Below are positions 1 to 6,220 of a stretch of 9,034 bases of DNA, one piece after another (within the stretch, counting starts at the first letter, position 1; each line of letters opens with the position of its first letter). The notes beneath the pieces were generated by a model. The model was given only the letters and a program-made list of their open reading frames with translations, searched no databases and had not been told where the DNA came from. The position numbers and the translations under genes were made by a program. The stretch is from Paenibacillaceae bacterium. GTDB taxonomy: Bacteria; Bacillota; Bacilli; Paenibacillales; YIM-B00363. Location: NCBI GenBank assembly GCA_018969805.1, contig JAGWXQ010000045.1, forward strand, positions 1-9,034, read 5' to 3'.

Positions 1-45
1 TATCGATGGATACACGGGGAATACCCGATTTTGGATCGGACATGA
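1..45 (+). CDS. possible 3' end of an upstream gene, unidentified
   Basis: Frame 1 reads about 14 residues (ending PILDRT) to a TGA at 43-45. This stop lies just before a strong + strand terminator, which is where the end of an upstream gene is expected. In Bacilli comEC often follows comEA/comEB, but the tail is too short to assign to either. Frame 3 is also open but runs through the terminator stem and stops at 87-89, which is less plausible. The assignment rests only on position relative to the terminator. Confidence 0.3.
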   Translation, partial: YRWIHGEYPILDRT

Positions 46-60
46 AGCACATGCGATCCA
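32..60 (+). other. RNA hairpin overlapping the terminator
   Basis: TGGATCG (32-38) is the exact reverse complement of CGATCCA (54-60). Inside it CATG (41-44) pairs with CATG (50-53), with a two-base GA bulge and an AAGCA loop, giving 11 pairs in total. Its last three bases (58-60) are also the first three bases of the terminator stem, so the two structures compete at their junction. It may be a processing or stabilising stem at the end of the upstream mRNA, or half of an attenuator. The pairing is seen; the role is inferred. Confidence 0.4.
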
Positions 61-85
61 TCCGTACGCATACGGGTGGTTTTTT
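58..85 (+). terminator. intrinsic terminator upstream of comEC
   Basis: CCATCCGTA (58-66) pairs with TACGGGTGG (71-79) over nine base pairs, including one G:U, around a CGCA loop. Six T residues (80-85) follow at once. There is no T tract on the other side, so it works for + strand transcription. It ends the upstream unit 29 bp before the comEC start and makes an earlier GTG start at 76 unlikely. Confidence 0.75.
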
Positions 86-98
86 GTGATCATGAACC

Positions 99-106
99 GA
101 GGGGTG
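99..106 (+). promoter_or_regulatory. ribosome binding site that sets the comEC start
   Basis: GAGGGGTG lies 8 nt before ATG 115. The alternative in-frame GTG at 76 sits inside the terminator stem and has no SD, so this site decides the start. Confidence 0.7.
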
Positions 107-114
107 TGCTGGAA

Positions 115-2529
115 ATGGCAATCATCTGGGTGTGTGTGGCCTACGTATGGGGGACGGTCGCTGCAGTGCACTGCGGGGTATGGGGCATTGTCGTGCAGGC
201 GTTTTTGGTGGCGGTCGGAATGCTGTGTGTGCAGCGTGGAGGAATCGGTGTGGTGCTGCCTGTTGTCGTACTCGCGTATGGCATCGGTGCATCGATGTAC
301 GAAATACAACCCCAGCACAGCGCGCTGCAGCTCCCAGACGGTGCGGTCGTCACAGTGCGGGGCATTGCTGTGTCTCCTCCACGCGTCGATGGCGATCGCG
401 CGCGCATCGACATTGACGCGGTGTTTGTCGAGGGAGGGGGCGGTTTGTGGACGGGAAACGAGCGCATGCGCGTGACGGTGCGATTGCTCAAGAAGGAGGA
501 GCAAGACGCGGTACAGACGTGGCAGCGTGGCGACCGATTGATGTTTTCCGATGCACAGCTGCGCGTGCCGGATCGCCCGCGCAATTTTGGTGCGTTTGAC
601 TATGCGCGGATGCTGCAGCGACAGCGCATGCATTGGCTCGTGCACGTGCAGGGCACGGAACGCGTCACCCGATTGCCTGGATCGTGGTCGATATTGCGCA
701 CGTTTGATGCGTTGCGCGGGGCATACGCCGCGCGCGTGCGCATGCTGTATGCACAGCCTGTGTCCGGCTTTATGGAAGGACTGCTCATTGGATTGCGTAC
801 GTCGACAGCAGCAGAGCAGTATGATCAGTTTACACAGTTGGGATTGACGCATCTCCTCGCGATTTCTGGACTCAATGTCGCTTTATACGTCGGATGTATT
901 TTGCTCATTTTGCGCTTGTTTCCTTTTGTGACGCGCGAGACAAAGTGGCTCATGGCGATGTGGTGCATCCCACCGTTTATATTGATGACTGGTGCAGAGC
1001 CGTCGGTCGTGCGTGCAGGGCTGATGGCGATGATTGCGCTGTACGCCCAATCGCGGCACATGCTGCGCAACGGCGTTGCGCTGTTGCACGTTGTGGCGGT
1101 GGTGATGTTGTTGTGGGACCCGTATATGATCCACGATGTCGGTTTTCAGTTGAGTTTTGTTGTGACGTTGGGGTTGTTGGTGTGTGTCCCTGCGGTGATG
1201 CGGCTTTGGGGGACGCGTGCGTTGTGGTTGGGTGGAGCGGTCGCGGTGACGATCGTGGCACAAGTGTGTTCGTTTCCGCTCACGATTACGTATTTTCATG
1301 GTTTTTCGTTGTTGTCGTTTGTGGCAAACTTGGTCATGGTGCCGATCGTCAGTGTCGTCGTCTTGCCGCTTGGTGCACTGAGTGTATGTGTGTCGTATGG
1401 TGTGGAGCCACTCGGGCATATGATTGCACAGCTCGTGCAAGGCATCATGCACGTGTTGTTTGCCATCGTTGCGTGGCTTGTGCAGTGGGAGTGGGCGTAT
1501 ACGGTGTGGGCGACACCCCCACTATGGTGGCTGTGCGCGTTTTATGCGGTCATCGGGGCCGCAGTCGCCGTAGGTGGGATGGAGATGGATTGGACGCGTG
1601 CGACGCGGTTGGGGCGAAGTGTACTAATGTGTGCGTGCGTGGCGATGGGTGGATTGATCGCCATCGCATACGATGGCGGATGGGGCGAGCGGGATGCGGT
1701 CGATGTCGCGATGCTCGACGTCGGTCAAGGCGATGCGGCACTCCTGCGCACTGCGCGGGGCAAACACGTGCTCATTGACAGCGGAGGGACGGTGTCCTAC
1801 GGTGCGTCGTGGAAGCAGCGACGGGATCCGTTTGATGTTGGGAAGCATGTGTTGCTCCCGTTGCTCATGCAGCGCGGTATAAAGAAATTGGATGCCGTCG
1901 TGCTGACGCATGCGGATGCGGACCACTTCGGGGGTGTGCGGGCGTTGCTTGGACGCATCCGCATCGGTGTCGTGTATTTCAATGGTACGGTCAAAAACAC
2001 TCCGTTGTTTACAGAAACGATGCGCGAACTGCTGCGCATGGGCATACCGATCGTACCGCTGCACGCGGGCGAACCGCTTGTGCTGGACGATTCGGTGTCG
2101 GCTTCTGTGCTGCATCCACCGGATCCGGACGCGACATCGCTGCGCCCTGCGGTCGTCGAACAACAAAATAGCGCGTCGATCGTGTTGTTGCTGCGGGCAT
2201 ACGCGTCTACGTTTTTGTTTGCTGGCGATATCGGCACGGAAGAAGAGGCGCGCATTCAGGGGATTGCCAATACGCGCGTCGATGTGCTGAAAGTCGCGCA
2301 CCACGGATCGCGCACATCGACATCGGAGCACTGGCTGCAGCAGTGGCGCCCGCGCTTTGGGGTCATCAGTGCGGGGGTGTCCAATCGATACGGGCATCCG
2401 CACGACGACGTATTGGAGCGATTGACGGCGCACCGTGTGCGCGTATTGCGCACCGACGTGCATGGGGAGGTGCAGTTTCGCGTGCGGCGTGATGGGTTGT
2501 TTGTGCGCACTGCGCGTATGGTACAATAG
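115..2529 (+). CDS. comEC: ComEC/Rec2 DNA internalisation channel
   Basis: Membrane channel that carries single-stranded DNA into the cell during natural transformation. The product is 804 aa, a normal length for full ComEC. The N-terminal 65 residues are strongly hydrophobic and lead into a soluble DUF4131-like segment. The competence domain then runs from about 215 to 500 with many membrane spans and holds the GLLIG and LLAISGLNV motifs (about 222-255). A C-terminal metallo-beta-lactamase-like domain begins with MLDVGQGDAALL at 533. It has HADADH at 599-604, FAGDIG near 702-707 and AHHGS at 728-732, so the metal-binding residues of the proposed nuclease domain are present. The commoner SGLHV motif reads SGLNV here. 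ATG 115 is preferred to GTG 76 because of its SD and the terminator at 58-85. No promoter is evident between that terminator and the start. The gene leads a cluster with the M29 peptidase and ylaN. Confidence 0.96.
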   Translation: MAIIWVCVAYVWGTVAAVHCGVWGIVVQAFLVAVGMLCVQRGGIGVVLPVVVLAYGIGASMYEIQPQHSALQLPDGAVVTVRGIAVSPPRVDGDRARIDIDAVFVEGGGGLWTGNERMRVTVRLLKKEEQDAVQTWQRGDRLMFSDAQLRVPDRPRNFGAFDYARMLQRQRMHWLVHVQGTERVTRLPGSWSILRTFDALRGAYAARVRMLYAQPVSGFMEGLLIGLRTSTAAEQYDQFTQLGLTHLLAISGLNVALYVGCILLILRLFPFVTRETKWLMAMWCIPPFILMTGAEPSVVRAGLMAMIALYAQSRHMLRNGVALLHVVAVVMLLWDPYMIHDVGFQLSFVVTLGLLVCVPAVMRLWGTRALWLGGAVAVTIVAQVCSFPLTITYFHGFSLLSFVANLVMVPIVSVVVLPLGALSVCVSYGVEPLGHMIAQLVQGIMHVLFAIVAWLVQWEWAYTVWATPPLWWLCAFYAVIGAAVAVGGMEMDWTRATRLGRSVLMCACVAMGGLIAIAYDGGWGERDAVDVAMLDVGQGDAALLRTARGKHVLIDSGGTVSYGASWKQRRDPFDVGKHVLLPLLMQRGIKKLDAVVLTHADADHFGGVRALLGRIRIGVVYFNGTVKNTPLFTETMRELLRMGIPIVPLHAGEPLVLDDSVSASVLHPPDPDATSLRPAVVEQQNSASIVLLLRAYASTFLFAGDIGTEEEARIQGIANTRVDVLKVAHHGSRTSTSEHWLQQWRPRFGVISAGVSNRYGHPHDDVLERLTAHRVRVLRTDVHGEVQFRVRRDGLFVRTARMVQ
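2497..2527 (+). promoter_or_regulatory. weak candidate promoter at the end of comEC
   Basis: TTGTTT (2497-2502) and TACAAT (2522-2527) are separated by 19 bp and lie over the last comEC codons, 33 bp before the M29 start. The -10 matches five of six positions, but the -35 is poor and the spacer long. It could give the peptidase and ylaN expression independent of comEC. Confidence 0.3.
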
Positions 2530-2550
2530 GGGATAGCGGTCAAAAGAAAT

Positions 2551-2556
2551 GGGGGA
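2551..2556 (+). promoter_or_regulatory. ribosome binding site that sets the M29 start
   Basis: GGGGGA lies 4 nt before GTG 2561, a short but usable spacing. The in-frame ATG at 2549 has only a weak purine stretch nearby; the AGGGGA at 2527-2532 is 16 nt away, too far. Family proteins start with (M)RDPRI, which fits GTG 2561. Confidence 0.5.
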
Positions 2557-2560
2557 TATC

Positions 2561-3679
2561 GTGCGAGATCCAAGAATCGATGCGTTTGCCCAAACGATCG
2601 TCGGGCATGCAACGGGTGTGCAACAAGGAGATCGTGTGCTGATCGAGATGGTCGGCGCGGAGCGTGATCTCGTGCAATCGCTTATCGCGCACGTTTATGC
2701 GCTCGGGGGTGAGCCGTACGTTCAATGGACGGATCGGGCAGTGTTGCGCACACTGATCGCCGGGATGGGGCGTTTGCAGCTGGAGACGTGGCGCGACATC
2801 GCACTGCACCAAATGCGACAGATGGACGTGTACATCGGGATCCGCGCGGGGGAAAACGCAAATGAACTCTCAGGCATTCCGTCTGAGGCGCAGCGCGCAT
2901 ACGAGAAAATATGGTACCATCCTGTCCACTTGGAGCAGCGCGTGAAGCATACGCGATGGGTCGTGATGCGGTATCCGAATGCGGCGATGGCGCAGCAAGC
3001 GGGGATGAATACGGACGCGTTTGCTGATTTTTATTTTTCTGTGTGCAACATCGACTACGCACGGCTATCTCGTGCGATGGACGCGCTCGTCGCGCGGATG
3101 GAAGCGACCGATCGCGTACGCATCATCGGTCCAGGGACAGATGTATCGTTTTCGATACGCGGGATGAACGCAGTGAAGTGTTGTGGACACCGCAATTTGC
3201 CGGATGGAGAAGTGTTTACTGCGCCGATTCGGGATTCTGTCGAAGGGACGATTGCGTACAACGTACCAAGTGTACATGCAGGCACGACGTTTGAACACGT
3301 GCGTTTTCGGTTTGACCGCGGGCGCATCGTCGAGGCGCATGCGTCGGACACCGCGCGGCTGCATGCGATTTTGGACACCGACGACGGAGCGCGGTACATC
3401 GGGGAGTGGAGCTTGGGATTTCATCCATATATTTTGCACCCAATGAAAGACACGTTGTTTGATGAAAAAATCGCGGGATCGCTGCACATGACACCAGGGC
3501 AAGCGTACGAAGAAGCAGACAACGGCAACCGATCGGCCATCCACTGGGATCTTGTGCTCATCCAGCGTCCCGAATACGGTGGGGGGCAAGTGTGGTTTGA
3601 CGATACGCTCATTCGTCACGATGGGGAATTTGTCGTCGATGATCTACACGCACTCAATCGGGGAGCGTGGGCGCAGTGA
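2561..3679 (+). CDS. M29 family metallo-aminopeptidase (AmpS/AmpT type)
   Basis: Cytoplasmic dinuclear-metal aminopeptidase that removes N-terminal residues from peptides, probably in peptide turnover. The product from GTG 2561 is 372 aa, close to the roughly 371 aa usual in Bacillus relatives. The start agrees with the family opening (M)RDPRI; ATG 2549 would add four residues. The expected ligands of the M29 fold can be placed: E217 in LPDGEVFTAP, E282 in GEWSLGFHPY, H309 in GSLHMTPGQAY, and H328 and D330 in AIHWDLV. Y316 occupies the place of the catalytic tyrosine. The C-terminal block RPEYGGGQVWFDD is also typical. It begins 31 bp after comEC, and its stop overlaps the ylaN start as GTGA, so the three genes are probably co-transcribed. 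The family call is firm; the physiological substrate is unknown. Confidence 0.93.
   Translation: MRDPRIDAFAQTIVGHATGVQQGDRVLIEMVGAERDLVQSLIAHVYALGGEPYVQWTDRAVLRTLIAGMGRLQLETWRDIALHQMRQMDVYIGIRAGENANELSGIPSEAQRAYEKIWYHPVHLEQRVKHTRWVVMRYPNAAMAQQAGMNTDAFADFYFSVCNIDYARLSRAMDALVARMEATDRVRIIGPGTDVSFSIRGMNAVKCCGHRNLPDGEVFTAPIRDSVEGTIAYNVPSVHAGTTFEHVRFRFDRGRIVEAHASDTARLHAILDTDDGARYIGEWSLGFHPYILHPMKDTLFDEKIAGSLHMTPGQAYEEADNGNRSAIHWDLVLIQRPEYGGGQVWFDDTLIRHDGEFVVDDLHALNRGAWAQ
3659..3665 (+). promoter_or_regulatory. ribosome binding site that sets the ylaN start
   Basis: CGGGGAG lies 10 nt before GTG 3676. The other in-frame GTG at 3667 is only 1 nt after it, too close to be used. The site lies inside the last codons of the M29 gene, so translation is probably coupled. 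Confidence 0.6.
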
Positions 3680-4008
3680 CCGATGCCCACACGTGGATCG
3701 CCCGCGCGCAGCAGCTGCTCGACGACGACGCGCGGCGCATCGAGACGCTCATCCACGTACAGATGGAGCATGTGACGACGCGCAAATGCCCACTGTACGA
3801 AGAAGTGCTCGATACGCAGCTGTACGGATATTCCCGTGCGGTCGATTTTGCGATTCGTGTCGGCTTGCTCTCGGAGCGCGCGGGCAAAGACAAAGTGCAC
3901 GCGCTCGAACGCACGCTTGCACGGATGTATGAGGCGGTTGCACGCGCACATGATGAAAAGACAGCGCACCACACAGATGGCCACACGGAACGTCCGTATT
4001 CATCATGA
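3676..4008 (+). CDS. ylaN: YlaN family (DUF1507) protein
   Basis: A 110-aa helical protein whose core VQMEHVTTRKCPLYEEVLDT (28-47), followed by QLYGYSRAVDFAIRVGLL, matches YlaN closely. Known of the family: YlaN in Bacillus subtilis and Staphylococcus aureus interacts with the regulator Fur and is needed under iron limitation. The start GTG 3676 overlaps the aminopeptidase stop by four bases (GTGA). The Bacillus protein is about 93 aa; here the extra length is a polar tail from about residue 90 with four histidines (H92, H98, H99, H103) and no known domain. The gene faces ftsW, whereas in Bacillus subtilis ylaN lies just upstream of ftsW in the same direction. The family identity is sure; the tail's role is unknown. 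Confidence 0.93.
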   Translation: MTDAHTWIARAQQLLDDDARRIETLIHVQMEHVTTRKCPLYEEVLDTQLYGYSRAVDFAIRVGLLSERAGKDKVHALERTLARMYEAVARAHDEKTAHHTDGHTERPYSS

Positions 4009-4016
4009 AATACGGA
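3993..4016. terminator. shared hairpin between convergent ylaN and ftsW
   Basis: TCCGTATT (3993-4000) and AATACGGA (4009-4016) are exact reverse complements around an 8-nt loop holding the ylaN stop. The stem lies just past both stop codons. Neither side has a good T tract, so it is a weak or factor-assisted bidirectional terminator, or an RNA-protecting stem. The gap between the two stops is only 14 bp, leaving no room for another terminator outside the coding DNA. Confidence 0.5.
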
Positions 4017-4022
4017 TGAAGA

Positions 4023-5198
4023 TCACTCCGTGCGGCGCATGGTGGTGGGCTTTGTTTTTTTCTTGTTTGGCGGATTGACCTGTTTTGGTGCGGCGCGTGA
4101 GGCGTAGCGCGATACGTTGAGCAAGATGCCCATGCTTGCCATGCAGACGATAAGCGACGTCCCGCCCGCTGAAAAAAAAGGCAACGTCACGCCTGTGAGC
4201 GGGATCGTCCGCGACACCCCCCCGATGTTGATCAGCGTCTGCACCGTGAGCATCCCGATCACGCCGATGCCCGTGAGCGTGCCAAACCGTTCTGGACAGC
4301 GCAAAGACATAATGACCCCGCGCCACATAAATACGACAAATAGACCGATAAATGCGACTACGCCGATAAATCCAAACTCTTCACCGAAAACAGCAAAAAT
4401 AAAGTCGTTTTGTGCCTCGGGCAAATAAAACAATTTTTGGATGCTTTGTCCAAACCCCGCACCAAATAGCCCGCCGTGGCCAAAGGCGATTTCTGCTTGC
4501 ACGTGCTGCCAGCACCAGCCTTTGGCGTCTTGCCACGGATCCATATAGCACAAAAACCGCTGTACGCGATAATTGGTCTCCCCAGACGTGAGAAGGACGT
4601 ACACGAGCGCCGATGCGCCGATGGCCGCGACCGTCCCCCCGATGATCATGTGCTTCCATCGGATGCCCCCGACGACGACGACCAAGAGCGCACAGCACAA
4701 AAAGACGATCGCCGAGCCGAGATCGGGCTGCCACAAAATGAGTGCAGTACATACAGCAATCACGACCAAAATAGGGAGCAACGCGCGGTGAAACGGATGC
4801 TTATGGGGCAGCTTTTTCGTCATCATGGCAGCGACGTATAAGACGATCGCGAGCTTCGCAAATTCTGCGGGCTGCACGGAAAACGAACCGATGTACAACC
4901 AGCTGCGCGGATACGCATCGCCACTGGCAAATAAGACAAAAAGCAACATCACAACGACACCTGCGAGCAACAAGGCGTGCAGCTTGCGCCACGTCATAAA
5001 GTGAATGTTCATGAGCAAGACGAGCAAGACGCTCCCTATGGTGGCTGCGATGAGTTGCTTTTTGGTGTAAAACATCGCATCTTCATGCAAAAACGCCGTC
5101 TCGGCAGAGCTGGCACTGTACACCATGACGATGCCAAACCCTACCCACGTGATCGTCATGATGAGCAACCAAAAGTCAGGACTGCTGCGTCTAGCCAT
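4023..5198 (-). CDS. ftsW: FtsW, septal peptidoglycan glycosyltransferase (SEDS family)
   Basis: Multi-span membrane enzyme that polymerises lipid II into glycan strands at the division septum together with a class B penicillin-binding protein. The product is 391 aa, with about ten hydrophobic spans. It opens MARRSSPDF followed by VGFGIVMVYSASS. Conserved landmarks are VQPAEFAKLA (108-117), WQPDLGSA (156-163), GGLFGAGFGQS followed by QKLFYLPEAQNDF with the catalytic-type Asp at 265, and TLPFFSAGGTS near 338-348. The last block has Ala where most members have Tyr. The C-terminal tail is rich in Lys and Pro. ATG 5198 overlaps the upstream yugN-like stop as ATGGCTAG and has only a weak SD, which suggests translational coupling; an in-frame ATG at 5216 is the alternative. 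RodA or SpoVE are possible paralogues, but proximity to ylaN favours FtsW. Confidence 0.88.
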   Translation of the reverse strand: MARRSSPDFWLLIMTITWVGFGIVMVYSASSAETAFLHEDAMFYTKKQLIAATIGSVLLVLLMNIHFMTWRKLHALLLAGVVVMLLFVLFASGDAYPRSWLYIGSFSVQPAEFAKLAIVLYVAAMMTKKLPHKHPFHRALLPILVVIAVCTALILWQPDLGSAIVFLCCALLVVVVGGIRWKHMIIGGTVAAIGASALVYVLLTSGETNYRVQRFLCYMDPWQDAKGWCWQHVQAEIAFGHGGLFGAGFGQSIQKLFYLPEAQNDFIFAVFGEEFGFIGVVAFIGLFVVFMWRGVIMSLRCPERFGTLTGIGVIGMLTVQTLINIGGVSRTIPLTGVTLPFFSAGGTSLIVCMASMGILLNVSRYASRAAPKQVNPPNKKKTKPTTMRRTE

Positions 5199-5544
5199 GT
5201 GCCGTAAGATGGCCATGAAGCGTGTGCAATGCCTGTACTGCACGCTTTTGTACGTCTGCGGGCACGGGGGATTCGTAGTCGAGTCCGTGTGGAAACGTCC
5301 CACGACCGACGTATATGTGCCGGATGTCGAGTACAGCTTCGGGGTGCTCTAGACGTCCTTGAATACATCGGGCATCGATGCGGACGTAGTAGTCGGCGTT
5401 GGTGTTTGGATCGACGATTTTCGCGTCGTACGTCGCACGCGTGTATTCCCATTGCCAGCGCACAAATCCGCAGTGTGCAGCCGCATCGTCTAAGTCGCGC
5501 AGCGTACACTGCAATCCGTGCAGTGGCGTCGATGGTATCAGCAT
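5191..5544 (-). CDS. probable YugN-like family protein
   Basis: A 117-aa soluble protein with no signal peptide or membrane span. The segments GFVRWQWEYTRATYDAKIVD (26-45), YYVRIDARCIQGRLEHPEAV and FPHGLDYE resemble the YugN-like family of Bacilli, whose function is not known. The resemblance is from memory of the pattern and could not be tested. ATG 5544 has AGAGGGGG 11 nt upstream, and a candidate promoter lies at 5591-5619. Its last eight bases overlap the ftsW start, so it is the first gene of a two-gene unit with ftsW. The coding status is strong from the SD, the overlap and the intact frame; the family name is tentative. Confidence 0.65.
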   Translation of the reverse strand: MLIPSTPLHGLQCTLRDLDDAAAHCGFVRWQWEYTRATYDAKIVDPNTNADYYVRIDARCIQGRLEHPEAVLDIRHIYVGRGTFPHGLDYESPVPADVQKRAVQALHTLHGHLTAHG

Positions 5545-5565
5545 GTGGTATCTTGCCCCCTCTTA

Positions 5566-5595
5566 TTCACAAAAGGTACGATCGCTCTTTATCAT
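5566..5595 (+). promoter_or_regulatory. candidate promoter of the CBS-domain gene
   Basis: TTCACA (5566-5571), an 18-bp spacer and TATCAT (5590-5595) each match the sigma-A boxes at five of six positions. It would give a leader of about 85 nt before ATG 5686. The -10 overlaps that of the opposite promoter. Confidence 0.45.
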
Positions 5596-5619
5596 AAAAT
5601 ACTGCCCACACAAACGCAA
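5591..5619 (-). promoter_or_regulatory. candidate promoter of the yugN-like gene and ftsW
   Basis: On the - strand TTGCGT (5619-5614), a 17-bp spacer and TATGAT (5596-5591) form a sigma-A-like promoter with a good -10 and a weak -35. It lies 47 bp before the start codon. No other promoter is visible for ftsW. Confidence 0.45.
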
Positions 5620-5685
5620 CTGGCACGTATGCACACGAACTGTATCGGGCACACTGTCTCGTATCCAAGAAGGGGGCAAAACACG

Positions 5686-6126
5686 ATGACACAAAAACCT
5701 GAAATGGTGCGCGACATCATGCAAACCGATGTGATCACAGCGACACCAGACGAGACGATCGCTGCAATTGCCAAAAAAATGTGCGATCATGACATCGGGT
5801 TTGTCCCGATCGTCGATGCATCGCAGCACGTACTCGGTGTCGTGACGGATCGCGACATCGTCATTCGCGCGGTCGCGTCAAACATGCCGTTGACGACGCC
5901 AGCCAAGCAGCTGATGAGTACGTCGTCGATCCAGACGGTGACACCAGATACGTCGATCGCTGCAACCGCATCGTGCATGGGCGAAGGACTCGTGCGGAGG
6001 CTTCCTGTCGTCGATCAAGGAAAAATCGTCGGAATCGTCACGTTGGGCGATGTCGCCCAGCGCGCGCCACTCATGCACAGTGCTGCCCAAGCGTTGCATC
6101 GCGTGGCAGAGCACCAGCCGGTATGA
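5686..6126 (+). CDS. two-CBS-domain protein (YhcV-like)
   Basis: A 146-aa cytoplasmic protein made almost wholly of a CBS pair. CBS1 spans about 8-65 with VRDIMQTDVITATPDETI, FVPIVD and GVVTDRDIVIRA. CBS2 spans about 75-128 with LMSTSSIQTVTPDTS, RRLPVVD and GIVTLGDVA. Such stand-alone pairs usually bind adenine nucleotides such as AMP, ATP or SAM and act as sensors; the ligand and partner here are unknown. The TDRD and TLGD turns match the nucleotide-binding pattern of the family, and the layout resembles Bacillus YhcV. ATG 5686 is chosen because AGGGGG (5671-5676) lies 9 nt upstream and the CBS homology begins just after it; the frame is open further upstream, but that part is not CBS-like. 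The gene is alone between a divergent promoter pair and its own terminator. Confidence 0.9.
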   Translation: MTQKPEMVRDIMQTDVITATPDETIAAIAKKMCDHDIGFVPIVDASQHVLGVVTDRDIVIRAVASNMPLTTPAKQLMSTSSIQTVTPDTSIAATASCMGEGLVRRLPVVDQGKIVGIVTLGDVAQRAPLMHSAAQALHRVAEHQPV

Positions 6127-6132
6127 CACGTG

Positions 6133-6156
6133 CCGCACCCCATCGGTGCGGTTTTT
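6133..6156 (+). terminator. intrinsic terminator after the CBS gene
   Basis: CCGCACC (6133-6139) pairs with GGTGCGG (6145-6151) around a 5-nt loop, followed by five T (6152-6156). It starts 7 bp after the CBS gene stop, making that gene a single unit. Confidence 0.85.
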
Positions 6157-6160
6157 GGTG

Positions 6161-6190
6161 TTGACAGCACCGTAGTGCGTGCGTTACGCT
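6161..6190 (+). promoter_or_regulatory. candidate promoter of the azoreductase gene
   Basis: A consensus TTGACA (6161-6166) stands 18 bp from TACGCT (6185-6190), a weak -10. A short dyad, GCAC-CGTA-GTGC (6167-6178), lies in the spacer, where a repressor could block the promoter. Azoreductases of Bacilli are often controlled by quinone- or electrophile-sensing repressors, but I recognise no specific operator. Confidence 0.5.
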
Positions 6191-6220
6191 CAGTATATCA
6201 AAATTAAGGAGTGAATAGAC

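Noticed and set aside
76..114. GTG 76 as the comEC start
   Set aside because: It lies inside the terminator stem, has no SD, and adds 13 residues that do not look like a membrane protein start.
894..1778. 294-codon + frame inside comEC
   Set aside because: Rich in Cys, Arg and Asp with no motif; the comEC frame explains the DNA fully.
1624..2526. 300-codon - strand frame opposite comEC
   Set aside because: It mirrors the metallo-beta-lactamase-like domain coding region; no SD and no known domain.
4141..4170. Ala in place of Tyr in the FtsW S-Y-G-G motif as a sign of inactivity
   Set aside because: The position is known to vary in the family, and the catalytic-type Asp and other landmarks are intact.
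5518..5685. N-terminal extension of the CBS protein
   Set aside because: The open frame continues upstream, but the strong SD and the CBS homology both start at ATG 5686, and the extension would cover the candidate promoter region.
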